NCBI GenBank assembly: GCA_020251025.1
Contig: JADCDI010000092.1
Span: 1 to 36,009, forward strand
Length of the DNA stretch: 36,009 bases
From: Rhodobacter sp.
Lineage (GTDB): Bacteria; Pseudomonadota; Alphaproteobacteria; Rhodobacterales; Rhodobacteraceae
Direction of reading: 5' to 3'
Positions within the stretch are counted from its first letter, which is position 1, and the number at the start of each line of letters is the position of its first letter. Under the pieces are notes generated by a model. That model searched no databases. It was not told where the DNA came from and saw only the letters and a program-made list of their open reading frames with translations. Of this stretch, positions 16,283 to 24,883 are shown piece by piece. Both the position numbers and the translations under genes were made by a program.

Positions 16283-17545
16283 ATGAATATCCTTATCCTT
16301 GGCGCGGGCGGGCGCGAACACAGCCTGGCCTGGGCGATCAAGCAGAACCCCAGGACCGACCGCCTGATCGTGGCCCCCGGCAATGCGGGTATTGCCCAAC
16401 TGGCGGAATGCGCCGATCTGGACATTCTGGACGGGGCAGCGGTTGTGACCTTCTGCGAAGAGAATGCCATTGATTTCGTCGTGATCGGCCCCGAGGCACC
16501 GCTTGCGGCCGGTGTGGCGGACGCGACCCGCGCGGCGGGGCTCTTGACCTTCGGCCCCTCGGCGGCGGCGGCGCGGCTGGAAACCTCCAAGGCGTTCACC
16601 AAGGACATCTGCGATGCCTGCGGTGCCCCGACCGCCGCCTGGGCGCGCTTCACCGAAGCGGCCCCGGCCCGGGACTATGTCACCGCCAAGGGTGCGCCGA
16701 TCGTGGTCAAGGCCGACGGGCTGGCGGCAGGCAAGGGCGTGGTGGTGGCGATGACACTGGCCGAGGCGCTGGCGGCGGTTGACGACATGTTCGCGGGCAG
16801 CTTCGGGCAGGCCGGCGCCGAGGTGGTGATCGAAGAGTTCATGAGCGGCGAGGAAGCGAGCTTTTTCATCCTGACCGATGGCACCACCTGCCTGCCCCTC
16901 GGCACCGCACAGGACCACAAGCGCGCCTTCGACGGCGACAGTGGCCCGAACACCGGCGGCATGGGGGCCTATTCCCCGGCCCCGGTGCTGACCGAAGCGA
17001 TCGCAGACGAGGTGATGGCCCGGATCGTGCGCCCCACGGTTGCCGAAATGGCGCGGCGCGGCACGCCCTATCAGGGGGTGCTTTACGCCGGGCTGATGAT
17101 CGCGGACGGCAGGGCGCGGCTGCTGGAATACAATGCCCGTTTCGGCGACCCCGAATGCCAGGTGCTGATGATGCGCCTGGGCGCGCAGGCGCTGGACCTG
17201 CTTCTGGCCTGCGCCGAAGGGCGGCTGGATGATGCCCGCGTCGCCTGGGCACCGGACCATGCGCTGACCGTGGTGCTGGCCGCGCGGGGCTATCCCGGCG
17301 CTTTTGCCAAGGGCAGCCAGATCCGGGGGCTGGACGCGCTGCCGGAAGACAGCCGTCACATGGTCTTTCACGCAGGTACCGCCGGGCGCGACGGCCAGAT
17401 CATCGCCACGGGCGGGCGCGTGCTGAACGTCACCGCCCGGGGCGCGACGCTGGCCGAAGCGCGGGCCAGGGCCTATGCCCTGGTGGAGCGCATCGACTGG
17501 CCCGGCGGCTATTGCCGCCGCGACATCGGCTGGCGCGGGCTGTAA
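16283..17545 (+). CDS. purD: Phosphoribosylamine-glycine ligase (GAR synthetase)
   Basis: 420 aa, full length. It joins glycine to phosphoribosylamine with ATP, the second step of purine synthesis. The N-terminal MNILILGAGGREHSLAWAI, ATP-grasp segments VVKADGLAAGKGVVVA and EEFMSGEEASFF, the NTGGMGAYSPAP loop, and LEYNARFGDPECQVLM are all standard PurD motifs. Divergent from xseA with a 70-base shared promoter region. A strong hairpin with T4 follows about 110 bases after the stop, just before lysC, so purD is probably a single-gene unit. Confidence 0.97.
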   Translation: MNILILGAGGREHSLAWAIKQNPRTDRLIVAPGNAGIAQLAECADLDILDGAAVVTFCEENAIDFVVIGPEAPLAAGVADATRAAGLLTFGPSAAAARLETSKAFTKDICDACGAPTAAWARFTEAAPARDYVTAKGAPIVVKADGLAAGKGVVVAMTLAEALAAVDDMFAGSFGQAGAEVVIEEFMSGEEASFFILTDGTTCLPLGTAQDHKRAFDGDSGPNTGGMGAYSPAPVLTEAIADEVMARIVRPTVAEMARRGTPYQGVLYAGLMIADGRARLLEYNARFGDPECQVLMMRLGAQALDLLLACAEGRLDDARVAWAPDHALTVVLAARGYPGAFAKGSQIRGLDALPEDSRHMVFHAGTAGRDGQIIATGGRVLNVTARGATLAEARARAYALVERIDWPGGYCRRDIGWRGL

Positions 17546-17656
17546 CGGGCGACAGGGCCGCAAGGCCGGGGCAGCGGAAGGGTGCCGCCGCGCTGTTTTC
17601 TTCCCGTACCGGCGGGCCCGGTCCATCCGTCCATTCCGCTTGCGCCGCTTCCCCGC

Positions 17657-17680
17657 CCCGCTTAAGAAGCGGGCGGTTTT
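17657..17680 (+). terminator. Intrinsic terminator after purD
   Basis: CCCGCTT, loop AAG, AAGCGGG, then CGGTTTT. The 7-bp stem with a T4 tract fits a terminator for purD. It ends 25 bases before the lysC start codon, so lysC transcription must start inside or beyond it, or read through it. Confidence 0.6.
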
Positions 17681-17705
17681 GCGCGGGCGGTGAAGGAGAC
17701 GGGCA

Positions 17706-18953
17706 GTGCCGCTTCTGGTCATGAAATTCGGCGGCACCTCGGTGGCGGACCTGGCCCGGATCAGGAATGCCGCTGAAAAGGTCAGGCGCGAGGTTGCGCG
17801 CGGCTATGACGTGATCGTCATCGTCTCGGCCATGTCCGGCAAGACCAACGAGCTGGTGGGCTGGGTCGAGCAGACCTCGCCGCTGTTTGATGCGCGCGAA
17901 TATGATGCCGTGGTCTCGTCCGGCGAAAATGTCACGGCGGGGCTGATGGCGCTGACCTTGCAGGAAATGGACGTGCCGGCCCGGTCCTGGCAGGGCTGGC
18001 AGGTGCCGATCCTGACCACCTCGGCCCATTCTGCGGCCCGGTTCACGGATATCCCGCGCGCCAATATCGACGCGAAGTTCGCCGAAGGCTTCCGTGTGGC
18101 GGTCGTGGCGGGCTTTCAGGGCGTCAGCGCCGAAAACCGCATCACCACGCTGGGGCGCGGCGGGTCCGATACCACCGCTGTTGCCTTTGCCGCCGCCTTT
18201 GGCGCGGAACGCTGCGATATCTATACCGATGTGGACGGCATCTACACCACCGATCCGCGCATCACCGAAAAGGCCCGCAAGCTGGACAGGATCGCGTTCG
18301 AGGAGATGCTGGAGCTTGCCTCGCTGGGGGCCAAGGTGCTGCAAACGCGGTCGGTGGAACTTGCGATGCGCTACAAGGTGCGCCTGCGCGTGCTGTCTTC
18401 GTTCGGCGAGACGGATGAGCATTCTGGAACCCTGGTCTGTGACGAGGATGAAATCATGGAATCAAAAGTTGTCTCCGGTGTCGCCTATTCGCGGGACGAG
18501 GCGAAGATGACCCTGGTCAAGGTGCAGGACCGCCCCGGCATCGCCGCCGCGATCTTCGGCCCCCTGTCGGAAGCCGGGGTGAATGTGGACATGATCGTGC
18601 AGAACATCTCGGAAATCGGGAATGGCGGCGCGGTCACGGACATGACCTTTTCCTGCCCCACCAACCAGGTGGCCCGCGCCCGCAAGGCGATGGAAGACGC
18701 CCGCGCGGCGGGGCTGATCGCCTATGCCGATCTGGTGCAGGACACCGATGTGGCCAAGGTTTCGGTCGTGGGCATCGGGATGCGCAGCCATGCCGGGGTC
18801 GCCGCCACCATGTTCAAGGCGCTGGCGGCAGAGAATGTGAACATCAAGGTGATTGCGACGTCAGAGATCAAGATTTCCGTGCTCATCGACCGGAAGTATA
18901 TGGAGCTTGCGGTCCAGGCCCTGCATGATGCGTTTGAGCTGGAGCGGGGGTAA
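17706..18953 (+). CDS. lysC: Aspartate kinase
   Basis: 415 aa. It phosphorylates aspartate, the first step towards lysine, threonine and methionine. The N-terminal kinase domain shows LVMKFGGTSVADLARI and GRGGSDTTAVAFAA with IYTDVDGIYTTDPR; two ACT domains follow (about 265-415), the usual site of lysine/threonine feedback control. The GTG start is chosen because GAAGGAGA lies just upstream and MPLLVMKFGGTSV is the family N-terminus. It sits between purD and ptsP on the same strand but is separated from each by long or terminator-bearing spacers. Confidence 0.97.
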   Translation: MPLLVMKFGGTSVADLARIRNAAEKVRREVARGYDVIVIVSAMSGKTNELVGWVEQTSPLFDAREYDAVVSSGENVTAGLMALTLQEMDVPARSWQGWQVPILTTSAHSAARFTDIPRANIDAKFAEGFRVAVVAGFQGVSAENRITTLGRGGSDTTAVAFAAAFGAERCDIYTDVDGIYTTDPRITEKARKLDRIAFEEMLELASLGAKVLQTRSVELAMRYKVRLRVLSSFGETDEHSGTLVCDEDEIMESKVVSGVAYSRDEAKMTLVKVQDRPGIAAAIFGPLSEAGVNVDMIVQNISEIGNGGAVTDMTFSCPTNQVARARKAMEDARAAGLIAYADLVQDTDVAKVSVVGIGMRSHAGVAATMFKALAAENVNIKVIATSEIKISVLIDRKYMELAVQALHDAFELERG

Positions 18954-19364
18954 GGGGGGCCGGGGGAACCGGAATGGCCCGGACATGCCGAAGGCCCCTT
19001 TCACCCCGTTTCCACAAGGCAAGTGAGGCAGTGTCGGGAAAAGGAATGGCGCCTTGTCGCCCGGGGTCTGTTCACCCCCCGGAATGGAGTTTCCGGACCT
19101 TGAGACCAGAAGTCTGCTTCGCAAGGTTCTGATCCGCGAAGGTGCAGGAAATCCACGCCGGGTCTGGCATGATCCTGTTGACCAACCCGGAAAGCATGGC
19201 CTGGGCCATGCACGTTCAATCGTCACGGTTCGCGCGTGACTGTCGCGTTGAGGCCGGACAGCCTGTGCAAAAGCCTGTGCCGGTCAGGCGTTGTCTTACC
19301 GCTTGTCGTCCCTGACAGGCTGCCGGATGCGAAGCCCGCGCAAGGCCGGGCGAAGAAGGATGCC
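18954..19364. other. Gap after lysC
   Basis: About 410 bases without a credible gene. A frame of about 33 codons near 19141-19240 has protein-like composition but is broken by a stop on its left side, has no recognised relatives, and is not called. Confidence 0.45.
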
Positions 19365-19640
19365 CCGTTCCGGGCGGATCGGGAAACGCGCCGCGTTTCC
19401 CCGCCCGGCCAAAGACCACGGCCCCACCGAACCGGTCCAGCACGCGGAACGAAGGCCAGCGCCCGCCTTGGGGCGGGGCGGGCGCTGGGCAGGGGCTTTG
19501 GCCCCCGGCCGCAAGAGGGATGTCAGCGTGGCGCGGCGGCAAAGGCGATGGCCTTTGCCGATTTTGCCGGGCCTTTTGAAATGCACAGGAACGCGCCTTT
19601 CCCGGCAGGATCAGGAAAGGCACCGCCGGCCTGATCCAAT
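19365..19640. repeat. Single hairpin-rich repeat unit (locus C), same orientation as locus A
   Basis: All four hairpins occur in the same order as at 1-480. H1 is GGAAACGC/GCGTTTCC (19382-19400). H2 is AGCGCCCGCC/GGCGGGCGCT (19458-19486). H3 is shortened to GGGGC/GCCCC with the TTTG loop (19492-19505). H4 is GGCAAAGGC/GCCTTTGCC with the GATG loop (19538-19559). Compared with loci A and B, H4 has two G-C pairs replaced by A-T pairs through matching changes on both arms. The linker sequence is strongly diverged. Confidence 0.8.
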
Positions 19641-19777
19641 CCCGGCGATGGCGCCTGCAGGTACGCCCCCTTCCCGGCAACCCCTGGATGCGGACGAACC
19701 TGCGTTTCCTTTCCGCAGCATGTGATCTAAACTTCCGCCACCGCACATGAATGCTGCCACGCCCGACAGAAAGTCAC

Positions 19778-22021
19778 ATGCCCGAACGCCTGGAAACCGA
19801 AAGCCGCAAGTTGTTGCGCCGTCTGCGCGATACCCTGGCCGAACCCGGTCAGGGGCAGGAGCGGCTGGACAGGATCACCCATCTGATCGCCGACTCCATC
19901 GGGACCGAGGTCTGCTCGATCTACCTTTTCCGCGACCCCGAGACGCTGGAACTGTGCGCGACCGAGGGGTTAAAGCGCGAGGCGGTGCACAAGACCCGCA
20001 TGAAGCTGGGCGAGGGGCTGGTGGGCCGCGTGGCCCGCACCGCCACCCCGGTCAATACCGGCAATGCCCCCGCCGAGCGCGGCTTCCGCTTCATGCCCGA
20101 GACGGGGGAGGAGATCTATTCCTCGTTCCTGGGCGTGCCGATCCAGCGGGTCGGTGAACGGCTGGGCGTGCTGGTGGTACAGTCCAGGACCGCCCGCCAG
20201 TTTTCCGAAGACGAGGTCTATGCCCTGGAAGTGGTGGCCATGGTTCTGGCCGAGATGGCCGAACTGGGTGCCTTCACCGGCGAGGGCGAGGCGATGTCGG
20301 CCAAGCACAAGCAGCCGGTGCTGTTCCGCGGGGCCGCCGGGCAGGAAGGGGCGGCCGAAGGGCGCGTCTGGCTGCACGAGCCGCGCGTGGTGGTGACAAA
20401 CCCGGTGGCCGATGATCCGGTGGCGGAAACCGAACGGCTTCGCGCCGCCGTGGGGCAGTTGCGCGTGTCGGTCGATGACCTTTTGTCGGTGGAAACGCTG
20501 GACAAGGAACAGGTCGCGGTGCTGGAAGCCTATCGCATGTTCGCCCATTCGCGCGGCTGGCTGCGCCGGATGGAAGAGGATATTGCGGCGGGCCTTTCCG
20601 CCGAGGCGGCGGTGGAAAAGGAACAGTCCACCGCGCGCAGCCGCCTGGAACAGGTGGGCGATGCCTATCTGCGCGAGCGCCTGCATGACCTCGATGATCT
20701 GTCCAACCGCCTGCTGCGCATCCTGACCGGCCAGGGCAGGGATACGGGGGCGGCGATGCCGGAAAACCCGGTGCTGGTCGCCCGCAACATCGGCCCGGGC
20801 GAGTTGCTGGAATACGGGCGCAAGCTGCGCGGCGTGGTGCTGGAAGAAGGTTCGGTCGGCAGCCATGCCGCCATTGTCGCCCGCGCGCTGGCGATTCCGC
20901 TGGTCATCCATGCCGAACGGATCACTTCCGAGTCGCTGAACGGCGACCCCGTTCTGGTGGACGGGGATCAGGGCATCGTGCATCTGCGCCCGGATGAAAA
21001 GGTGACCCGCGCCTTCCGCGAGAAAATCGCCATGCAGGCAGAGGCACAGGTACGCTATGCCTCTCTGCGGGGGCTGCCGGCACAGTCGAAATGCGGCACG
21101 GTAACGGCGCTGCACATGAACGCGGGGCTCATGGCCGACCTGCCCAGCCTGGAAGGCTCGGGTGCCGAAGGGGTGGGGCTGTTCCGTACCGAATTGCAGT
21201 TTCTGGTGCGCAGCCAGATGCCCAGGCGCAGCGAGCTGGCGGCGATCTATTCGCGCGTTCTGGACGCCGCCCGGGGACGCCGCGTGGCCTTCCGCACGCT
21301 GGATATCGGATCGGACAAGGTCCTTCCCTACCTCAAGCCGCAGGACGAGCCGAACCCGGCGATGGGCTGGCGGGCGATCCGGGTGGGGCTGGACCGGCCC
21401 GGCGTGCTGCGCATGCAGTTGCAGGCGCTGATCCGCGCCGCCAACGGGCGCAAGCTGACGATGATGTTTCCCTTCATCGCCCAACCGGACGAATTCACCG
21501 CCGCCCGTGCCCATCTGATGCGCGAGCTGGACCGCGAGGCGGCCCTTGGCCATGTGATCCCCGAAAGCGTCGAGGTGGGCGCGATGCTGGAAACACCCTC
21601 GCTTGCCTTTGCCCCCGACAGCTTTTTCGGGATGGTGGATTTCATCTCGATCGGGGGCAATGACCTCAAGCAGTTCTTCTTTGCGGCCGACCGCGAGAAC
21701 GAGCTGGTCCGGCGGCGCTACGACACGCTCAACAGCGGTTTCCTGCAGTTTCTTGACCATATCGTGCGCCGCTGTGCCAAAGCCGGAACACCCCTGTCGT
21801 TCTGCGGCGAGGACGCCGGCCGCCCGCTGGAGGCGCTGTGCCTGGCCGCGATGGGGCTGCGTATGCTGTCGATGCGCCCCGCCTCGGTCGGGCCGGTGAA
21901 AAGCCTGCTGCGCCGGATGGATCTGGCCGAGGTGCGCGGCGTGATCGACACCGCCATGGCCTCGGGCGCGCAATCGGTGCGCCCGCAGGTGACGGAGTGG
22001 CTGGCGGCGCAGCCCGGGTGA
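19778..22021 (+). CDS. ptsP: Phosphoenolpyruvate-protein phosphotransferase of the nitrogen PTS (EI-Ntr)
   Basis: 747 aa. It takes phosphate from PEP and passes it to NPr in the regulatory nitrogen PTS, which in relatives tunes K+ uptake, carbon/nitrogen balance and stress responses. Order: an N-terminal GAF domain (about 20-165; THLIADSIGTEVCSIYLFRD), the PEP-utiliser N-terminal domain, the phospho-histidine domain with GSVGSHAAIVARALAIP (H363), and a C-terminal PEP-binding barrel (VGLFRTELQFL, FRTLDIGSDKVLPYL, FISIGGNDLKQFFFA, LSFCGEDAG). The start at 19778 (MPERLETESRKLLRRLRD) matches family N-termini; an ATG 27 bases upstream is possible. No HPr or EIIA gene is in the window. Confidence 0.95.
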   Translation: MPERLETESRKLLRRLRDTLAEPGQGQERLDRITHLIADSIGTEVCSIYLFRDPETLELCATEGLKREAVHKTRMKLGEGLVGRVARTATPVNTGNAPAERGFRFMPETGEEIYSSFLGVPIQRVGERLGVLVVQSRTARQFSEDEVYALEVVAMVLAEMAELGAFTGEGEAMSAKHKQPVLFRGAAGQEGAAEGRVWLHEPRVVVTNPVADDPVAETERLRAAVGQLRVSVDDLLSVETLDKEQVAVLEAYRMFAHSRGWLRRMEEDIAAGLSAEAAVEKEQSTARSRLEQVGDAYLRERLHDLDDLSNRLLRILTGQGRDTGAAMPENPVLVARNIGPGELLEYGRKLRGVVLEEGSVGSHAAIVARALAIPLVIHAERITSESLNGDPVLVDGDQGIVHLRPDEKVTRAFREKIAMQAEAQVRYASLRGLPAQSKCGTVTALHMNAGLMADLPSLEGSGAEGVGLFRTELQFLVRSQMPRRSELAAIYSRVLDAARGRRVAFRTLDIGSDKVLPYLKPQDEPNPAMGWRAIRVGLDRPGVLRMQLQALIRAANGRKLTMMFPFIAQPDEFTAARAHLMRELDREAALGHVIPESVEVGAMLETPSLAFAPDSFFGMVDFISIGGNDLKQFFFAADRENELVRRRYDTLNSGFLQFLDHIVRRCAKAGTPLSFCGEDAGRPLEALCLAAMGLRMLSMRPASVGPVKSLLRRMDLAEVRGVIDTAMASGAQSVRPQVTEWLAAQPG

Positions 22022-22213
22022 TGCTTCGCCCTGCACCCCGCTTGGGCGGGCCTGCGCCCCCTTGGGCCGAAGAATGAGGGCCGCCGTCCCTGCCGTAGCG
22101 GGGATCACAGCCCCCAAGAACCGCTCTGCAGGCCGTTTCTGCGCCCCGGACGGGAAAAAGGCGTTCATCGCAACGGGTCCCGCCAGGGTCCTGCGCCAGG
22201 CCGGCCGGGCCAG

Positions 22214-22984
22214 TCAGCCGCGCGTCACCCGCACCGGCTGCACCGCCTTGCCAAAGGCCGCGATCACCTTTTCCGCGCCGTGGCGTTCCGCCAGGCGCAA
22301 AAGGCCAAAGCGTACATGCGCCACTTCGCGGTAATAGCCCAGAAAGGCCGCGCTCAGCCCGGCCCCTGCCACCGCCCCCAGCACCGGCACCGCCTGCGCC
22401 ATCAGCTTTTGCCCCAGCGCCGTGGCCAGGCGCGGCGCAACGCCCGCCAGCACACGCTGCAGCGCCGGCCCCGTGACCACCATCCGGGCCCCCAGGAACC
22501 CGGTGTTCACCCCGTCATCCGTTGCCAGCGGGCTTCCGGCGGCAAAGACACGCAGCGCCTCCAGCCGGATCGCGGGATCGTCGGGGTCAAACCCTTCGTC
22601 CGCAGCCGCGCGCCGGATGGCATGCAGGATGACCGTGATCGTCACCGGCAGTTCGGCGATCGAGGTGGCAAGCCCGCCCGCCCCGCCCGCAGCCCCCGTC
22701 AGCGCCGCCAGCGCCATCGGTCCGCGCGGGCCAAGGTCGGGCGCGTGACGGCCGCTGGCAGCCAGGTGATAGCCCCTTTCCAGCGCGCTGCGCGTGATGC
22801 TGTCGATCCGCGCACGGACATCGGGCGGCAAGCCGCCAAGCCGGTCCTCGATCCGCCCGCCAAGGCGGTTCATCAGGACGATCACCGGGCCGTTGGCCCG
22901 CCGGTAGCGCGCGGCCAGCCGTGCAATTTCTGCCGGCAGATCGGACTGAACGGCGGGAAGCGGGGCAATGTCGCTACTGGTCAT
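22214..22984 (-). CDS. EcsC family protein
   Basis: 256 aa. EcsC-family proteins are of unknown function; in some Bacillales they accompany an ABC transporter, but in proteobacteria they stand alone. Visible are a charged N-terminal helix region (IARLAARYRRANGPVIVLMNRLGGRIED), the Ala/Gly-rich hydrophobic stretch MALAALTGAAGGAGGLATSIAELPVTITVILHAI typical of the family, and a second hydrophobic hairpin VPVLGAVAGAGLSAAFLGYYREVAHVRFGLLRLAERH near the C-terminus. The start at 22984 (MTSSDIAP) is the last plausible one before the domain. It follows the GNAT gene by 40 bases on the same strand, probably one transcript. Confidence 0.85.
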   Translation of the reverse strand: MTSSDIAPLPAVQSDLPAEIARLAARYRRANGPVIVLMNRLGGRIEDRLGGLPPDVRARIDSITRSALERGYHLAASGRHAPDLGPRGPMALAALTGAAGGAGGLATSIAELPVTITVILHAIRRAAADEGFDPDDPAIRLEALRVFAAGSPLATDDGVNTGFLGARMVVTGPALQRVLAGVAPRLATALGQKLMAQAVPVLGAVAGAGLSAAFLGYYREVAHVRFGLLRLAERHGAEKVIAAFGKAVQPVRVTRG

Positions 22985-23024
22985 GGCGCAAAGGTAGGAA
23001 CCCCCGGCCCGCTGCACAATGGCC

Positions 23025-23516
23025 TTATTCGACAGCGGCCTTCCCGACCGGCCCGGCAATGCCGGCCCAGGCCCCCGGAACCAGTTCGATCCCCAGCACC
23101 CGGGCCGGATTTGTGGGTGGCGGCATGATCACATCCGGCAGGGGGCGAAAGCCAAAGCGCCCGTAATAGGGCGCATCCCCCACCAGCATCACCCGGGTCC
23201 AGCCCAGACGGCGCGCCTCTGTCAGGCATTCGTGAATCAGAAACGCGCCCAGACCTTCGCCCTGCCGCGTCGGGTGCACCGCCACCGGCCCCAGCAGCAG
23301 CACAGGCTGCCCGGCCACCTGCACCGGCCAGAACCGGATCGCCGCCGCAAGGACGCCGTCGGCATCGCGCAGCACATGGCACAGGCCCGCCACCATGGGC
23401 ACCCCGTCGCGCAGCCGGTAGGACGACAGCGCGGTGCGGCCCGGCGCGAAGCACAGGTCCAGAAGGGCCTCAACCTCCCACCAGTCGCCGGCGGTTTCCT
23501 CTTCCAGGCGGTACAC
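23025..23516 (-). CDS. GNAT family N-acetyltransferase (YhbS-like)
   Basis: 163 aa. Acetyl-CoA-dependent N-acetyltransferase of unknown substrate. Motif A is clear: LLLGPVAVHPTRQGEGLGAFLI with the RQGEGLG pyrophosphate loop (84-90). The C-terminal VMLVGDAPYYGRFGFRPLP is typical of the YhbS-like branch. It starts 76 bases from the divergent flavin-reductase gene and precedes the EcsC-family gene by 40 bases. Confidence 0.88.
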   Translation of the reverse strand: MYRLEEETAGDWWEVEALLDLCFAPGRTALSSYRLRDGVPMVAGLCHVLRDADGVLAAAIRFWPVQVAGQPVLLLGPVAVHPTRQGEGLGAFLIHECLTEARRLGWTRVMLVGDAPYYGRFGFRPLPDVIMPPPTNPARVLGIELVPGAWAGIAGPVGKAAVE

Positions 23517-23592
23517 GGCAGCCTATCCCGAATCCTCTGGATGCGCGGGTAACATGGGGCTAGGCAGGGGGCAAACCCCGATGAGGTCCTCC

Positions 23593-24177
23593 ATGTTCTA
23601 CCGCCCCGCCGAAGGTCACGGCCTGCCGCACAATCCGTTCAATGCCATCATCACCCCGCGCCCGATTGCCTGGCTGTCCACAACCGGACCGCTGGGCGAC
23701 AATCTGGCACCCTATTCGTTCTTCAACGCCGTGGCCTATGTGCCGCCGCAGGTGATGTTCGCTTCAACCGGCATCAAGGATTCGGTCCGCAACATCCGGC
23801 AGACGGGTGTCTTCTGCGTGAACATCGTTGAAGAGGCGATGCTGTACGCCATGAACGAAACCTCGGCCACGCTGCCGCGCGATGTCGATGAATTCGCCCT
23901 GAACGGTCTGCGCAAGCAGCCCTGTACCACCATCCCCTGCCCGCGGCTTGACGGCGCGCCTGCCGCGCTGGAATGCACCCTCGTGCAGGAGATTGCATTG
24001 CGCGGCACCGACAATATCCTGATCCTGGGCGAGGTGACGGGCATCCATCTGCGCGACGACTGCATCGTGGACGGGCGTTTCGACGTGACGCGCTTTCACC
24101 CCGTCGGCCGTCTGGGCTATCTGGACTATGCCATTGTCCGCGACGTGATCCCGCTTGCCCGCCCCGACATGCGCTGA
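23593..24177 (+). CDS. Flavin reductase-like FMN-binding protein
   Basis: 194 aa. It belongs to the flavin reductase-like, FMN-binding split-barrel family: PFNAIITPRPIAWLSTTGPLGDNLAPYSFFNAVAYVPPQVMFAS is the standard N-terminal FMN-binding region, and NIRQTGVFCVNIVEE and LECTLVQEIALRGTDNILILGEVTGIHL follow. Such proteins reduce flavin with NAD(P)H or merely bind FMN; substrate and partner cannot be told from sequence. The start at 23593 has GAGG 9 bases upstream; the earlier ATG at 23581 overlaps that site and is less likely. Divergent from the GNAT gene. Confidence 0.88.
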   Translation: MFYRPAEGHGLPHNPFNAIITPRPIAWLSTTGPLGDNLAPYSFFNAVAYVPPQVMFASTGIKDSVRNIRQTGVFCVNIVEEAMLYAMNETSATLPRDVDEFALNGLRKQPCTTIPCPRLDGAPAALECTLVQEIALRGTDNILILGEVTGIHLRDDCIVDGRFDVTRFHPVGRLGYLDYAIVRDVIPLARPDMR

Positions 24178-24484
24178 CGCCCCGATTATCTGTTCAACAA
24201 TATCCCCGCCGGAGTCCCCGGCGCGCGCGCCCGCCGCCGGGATCACGGCGGGTCAAGGACACCGGTTTCGCCGCCAGGTCGCTGCCGCGCCACGGATACA
24301 TGGCCGCCGGCAGCGCGCGCCGCCGCCACCAGGCGGGCGGTCTTCTTTGCACCGCCCGCAGGCGGGCACGGACCGCCCGGTCGGCTGCCGGGCCTTCTGG
24401 CTGCCATGTGCCGGCCTTGTGCAGACAGTCCGGCGCACCGCGCCCGGCGGGGCACGATCTGCTGAAACTGCAACCCGACCGACC
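24178..24484. other. Gap after the flavin-reductase gene
   Basis: About 300 GC-rich bases with short inverted repeats. No gene or RNA recognised. Confidence 0.45.
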
Positions 24485-24680
24485 GCCTGCCGGGAAACCC
24501 TTCCCCGCCCGCGCATGACGCTTTCGTCAGGACCGGTGCAGCCCGTACCACGGCAGGCCAGCGCCCGGCGGGCGCTGGCCGGGGGCTTCCGGCTTCTGGC
24601 TGGCGTGGGGTCGGCGCAGCGCCCTGGCAGGGGCGAGGGGCCCGGCCAGAATGCGCGGGGCGCGCAGACGGAAAAGCTTG
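24485..24680. repeat. Degenerate hairpin-rich repeat unit (locus D), same orientation as locus A
   Basis: H2 is perfect and longest here: GGCCAGCGCCC, loop GGC, GGGCGCTGGCC (24556-24580). It is followed by CGGGGGCTT (left arm of H3, right arm decayed) and by CTGGCAGGGGCGAGG (decayed H4, 24624 on). H1 is only hinted at by GGGAAACCCTTCCC near 24493. The unit lies between two convergent genes. H2 survives as an 11-bp stem while the rest has drifted. Confidence 0.7.
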
Positions 24681-24883
24681 CCGCTTTTGGGTCAGGCAAC
24701 CCATGCGGACGACACTTTGCAATACCCTGTCAGGGCCGCGGATACCGGCGGCCTTCCTGAAACCCCGCCCGTCTTGTCCCGCGTTCTGCGCCCGTCATCG
24801 GGCTGGTCTTTACCGTGCAGCCCCCAAGCCCGTGACAGGAAAAGGCGGTTTCATCCCTGTGCCATCCCGCCTTCTCCGTCCCT
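24681..24883. other. Gap between repeat locus D and ppk1 3' end
   Basis: About 200 bases; no coding frame, RNA or further repeat recognised. Confidence 0.45.

Noticed and set aside
17640-17669. lysC promoter boxes TTGCGC and TAAGAA
   Set aside because: Spacing of 17 fits but the -10 lies inside the strong purD terminator stem and matches only three of six consensus bases.
19141-19240. Short protein-like frame in the lysC-ptsP gap
   Set aside because: Interrupted by an in-frame stop on its left, no ribosome binding site and no recognised relative; could be a gene relic but evidence is too thin.
19970-22168. Open frame of 732 codons opposite ptsP
   Set aside because: Antisense shadow of a well-supported gene.
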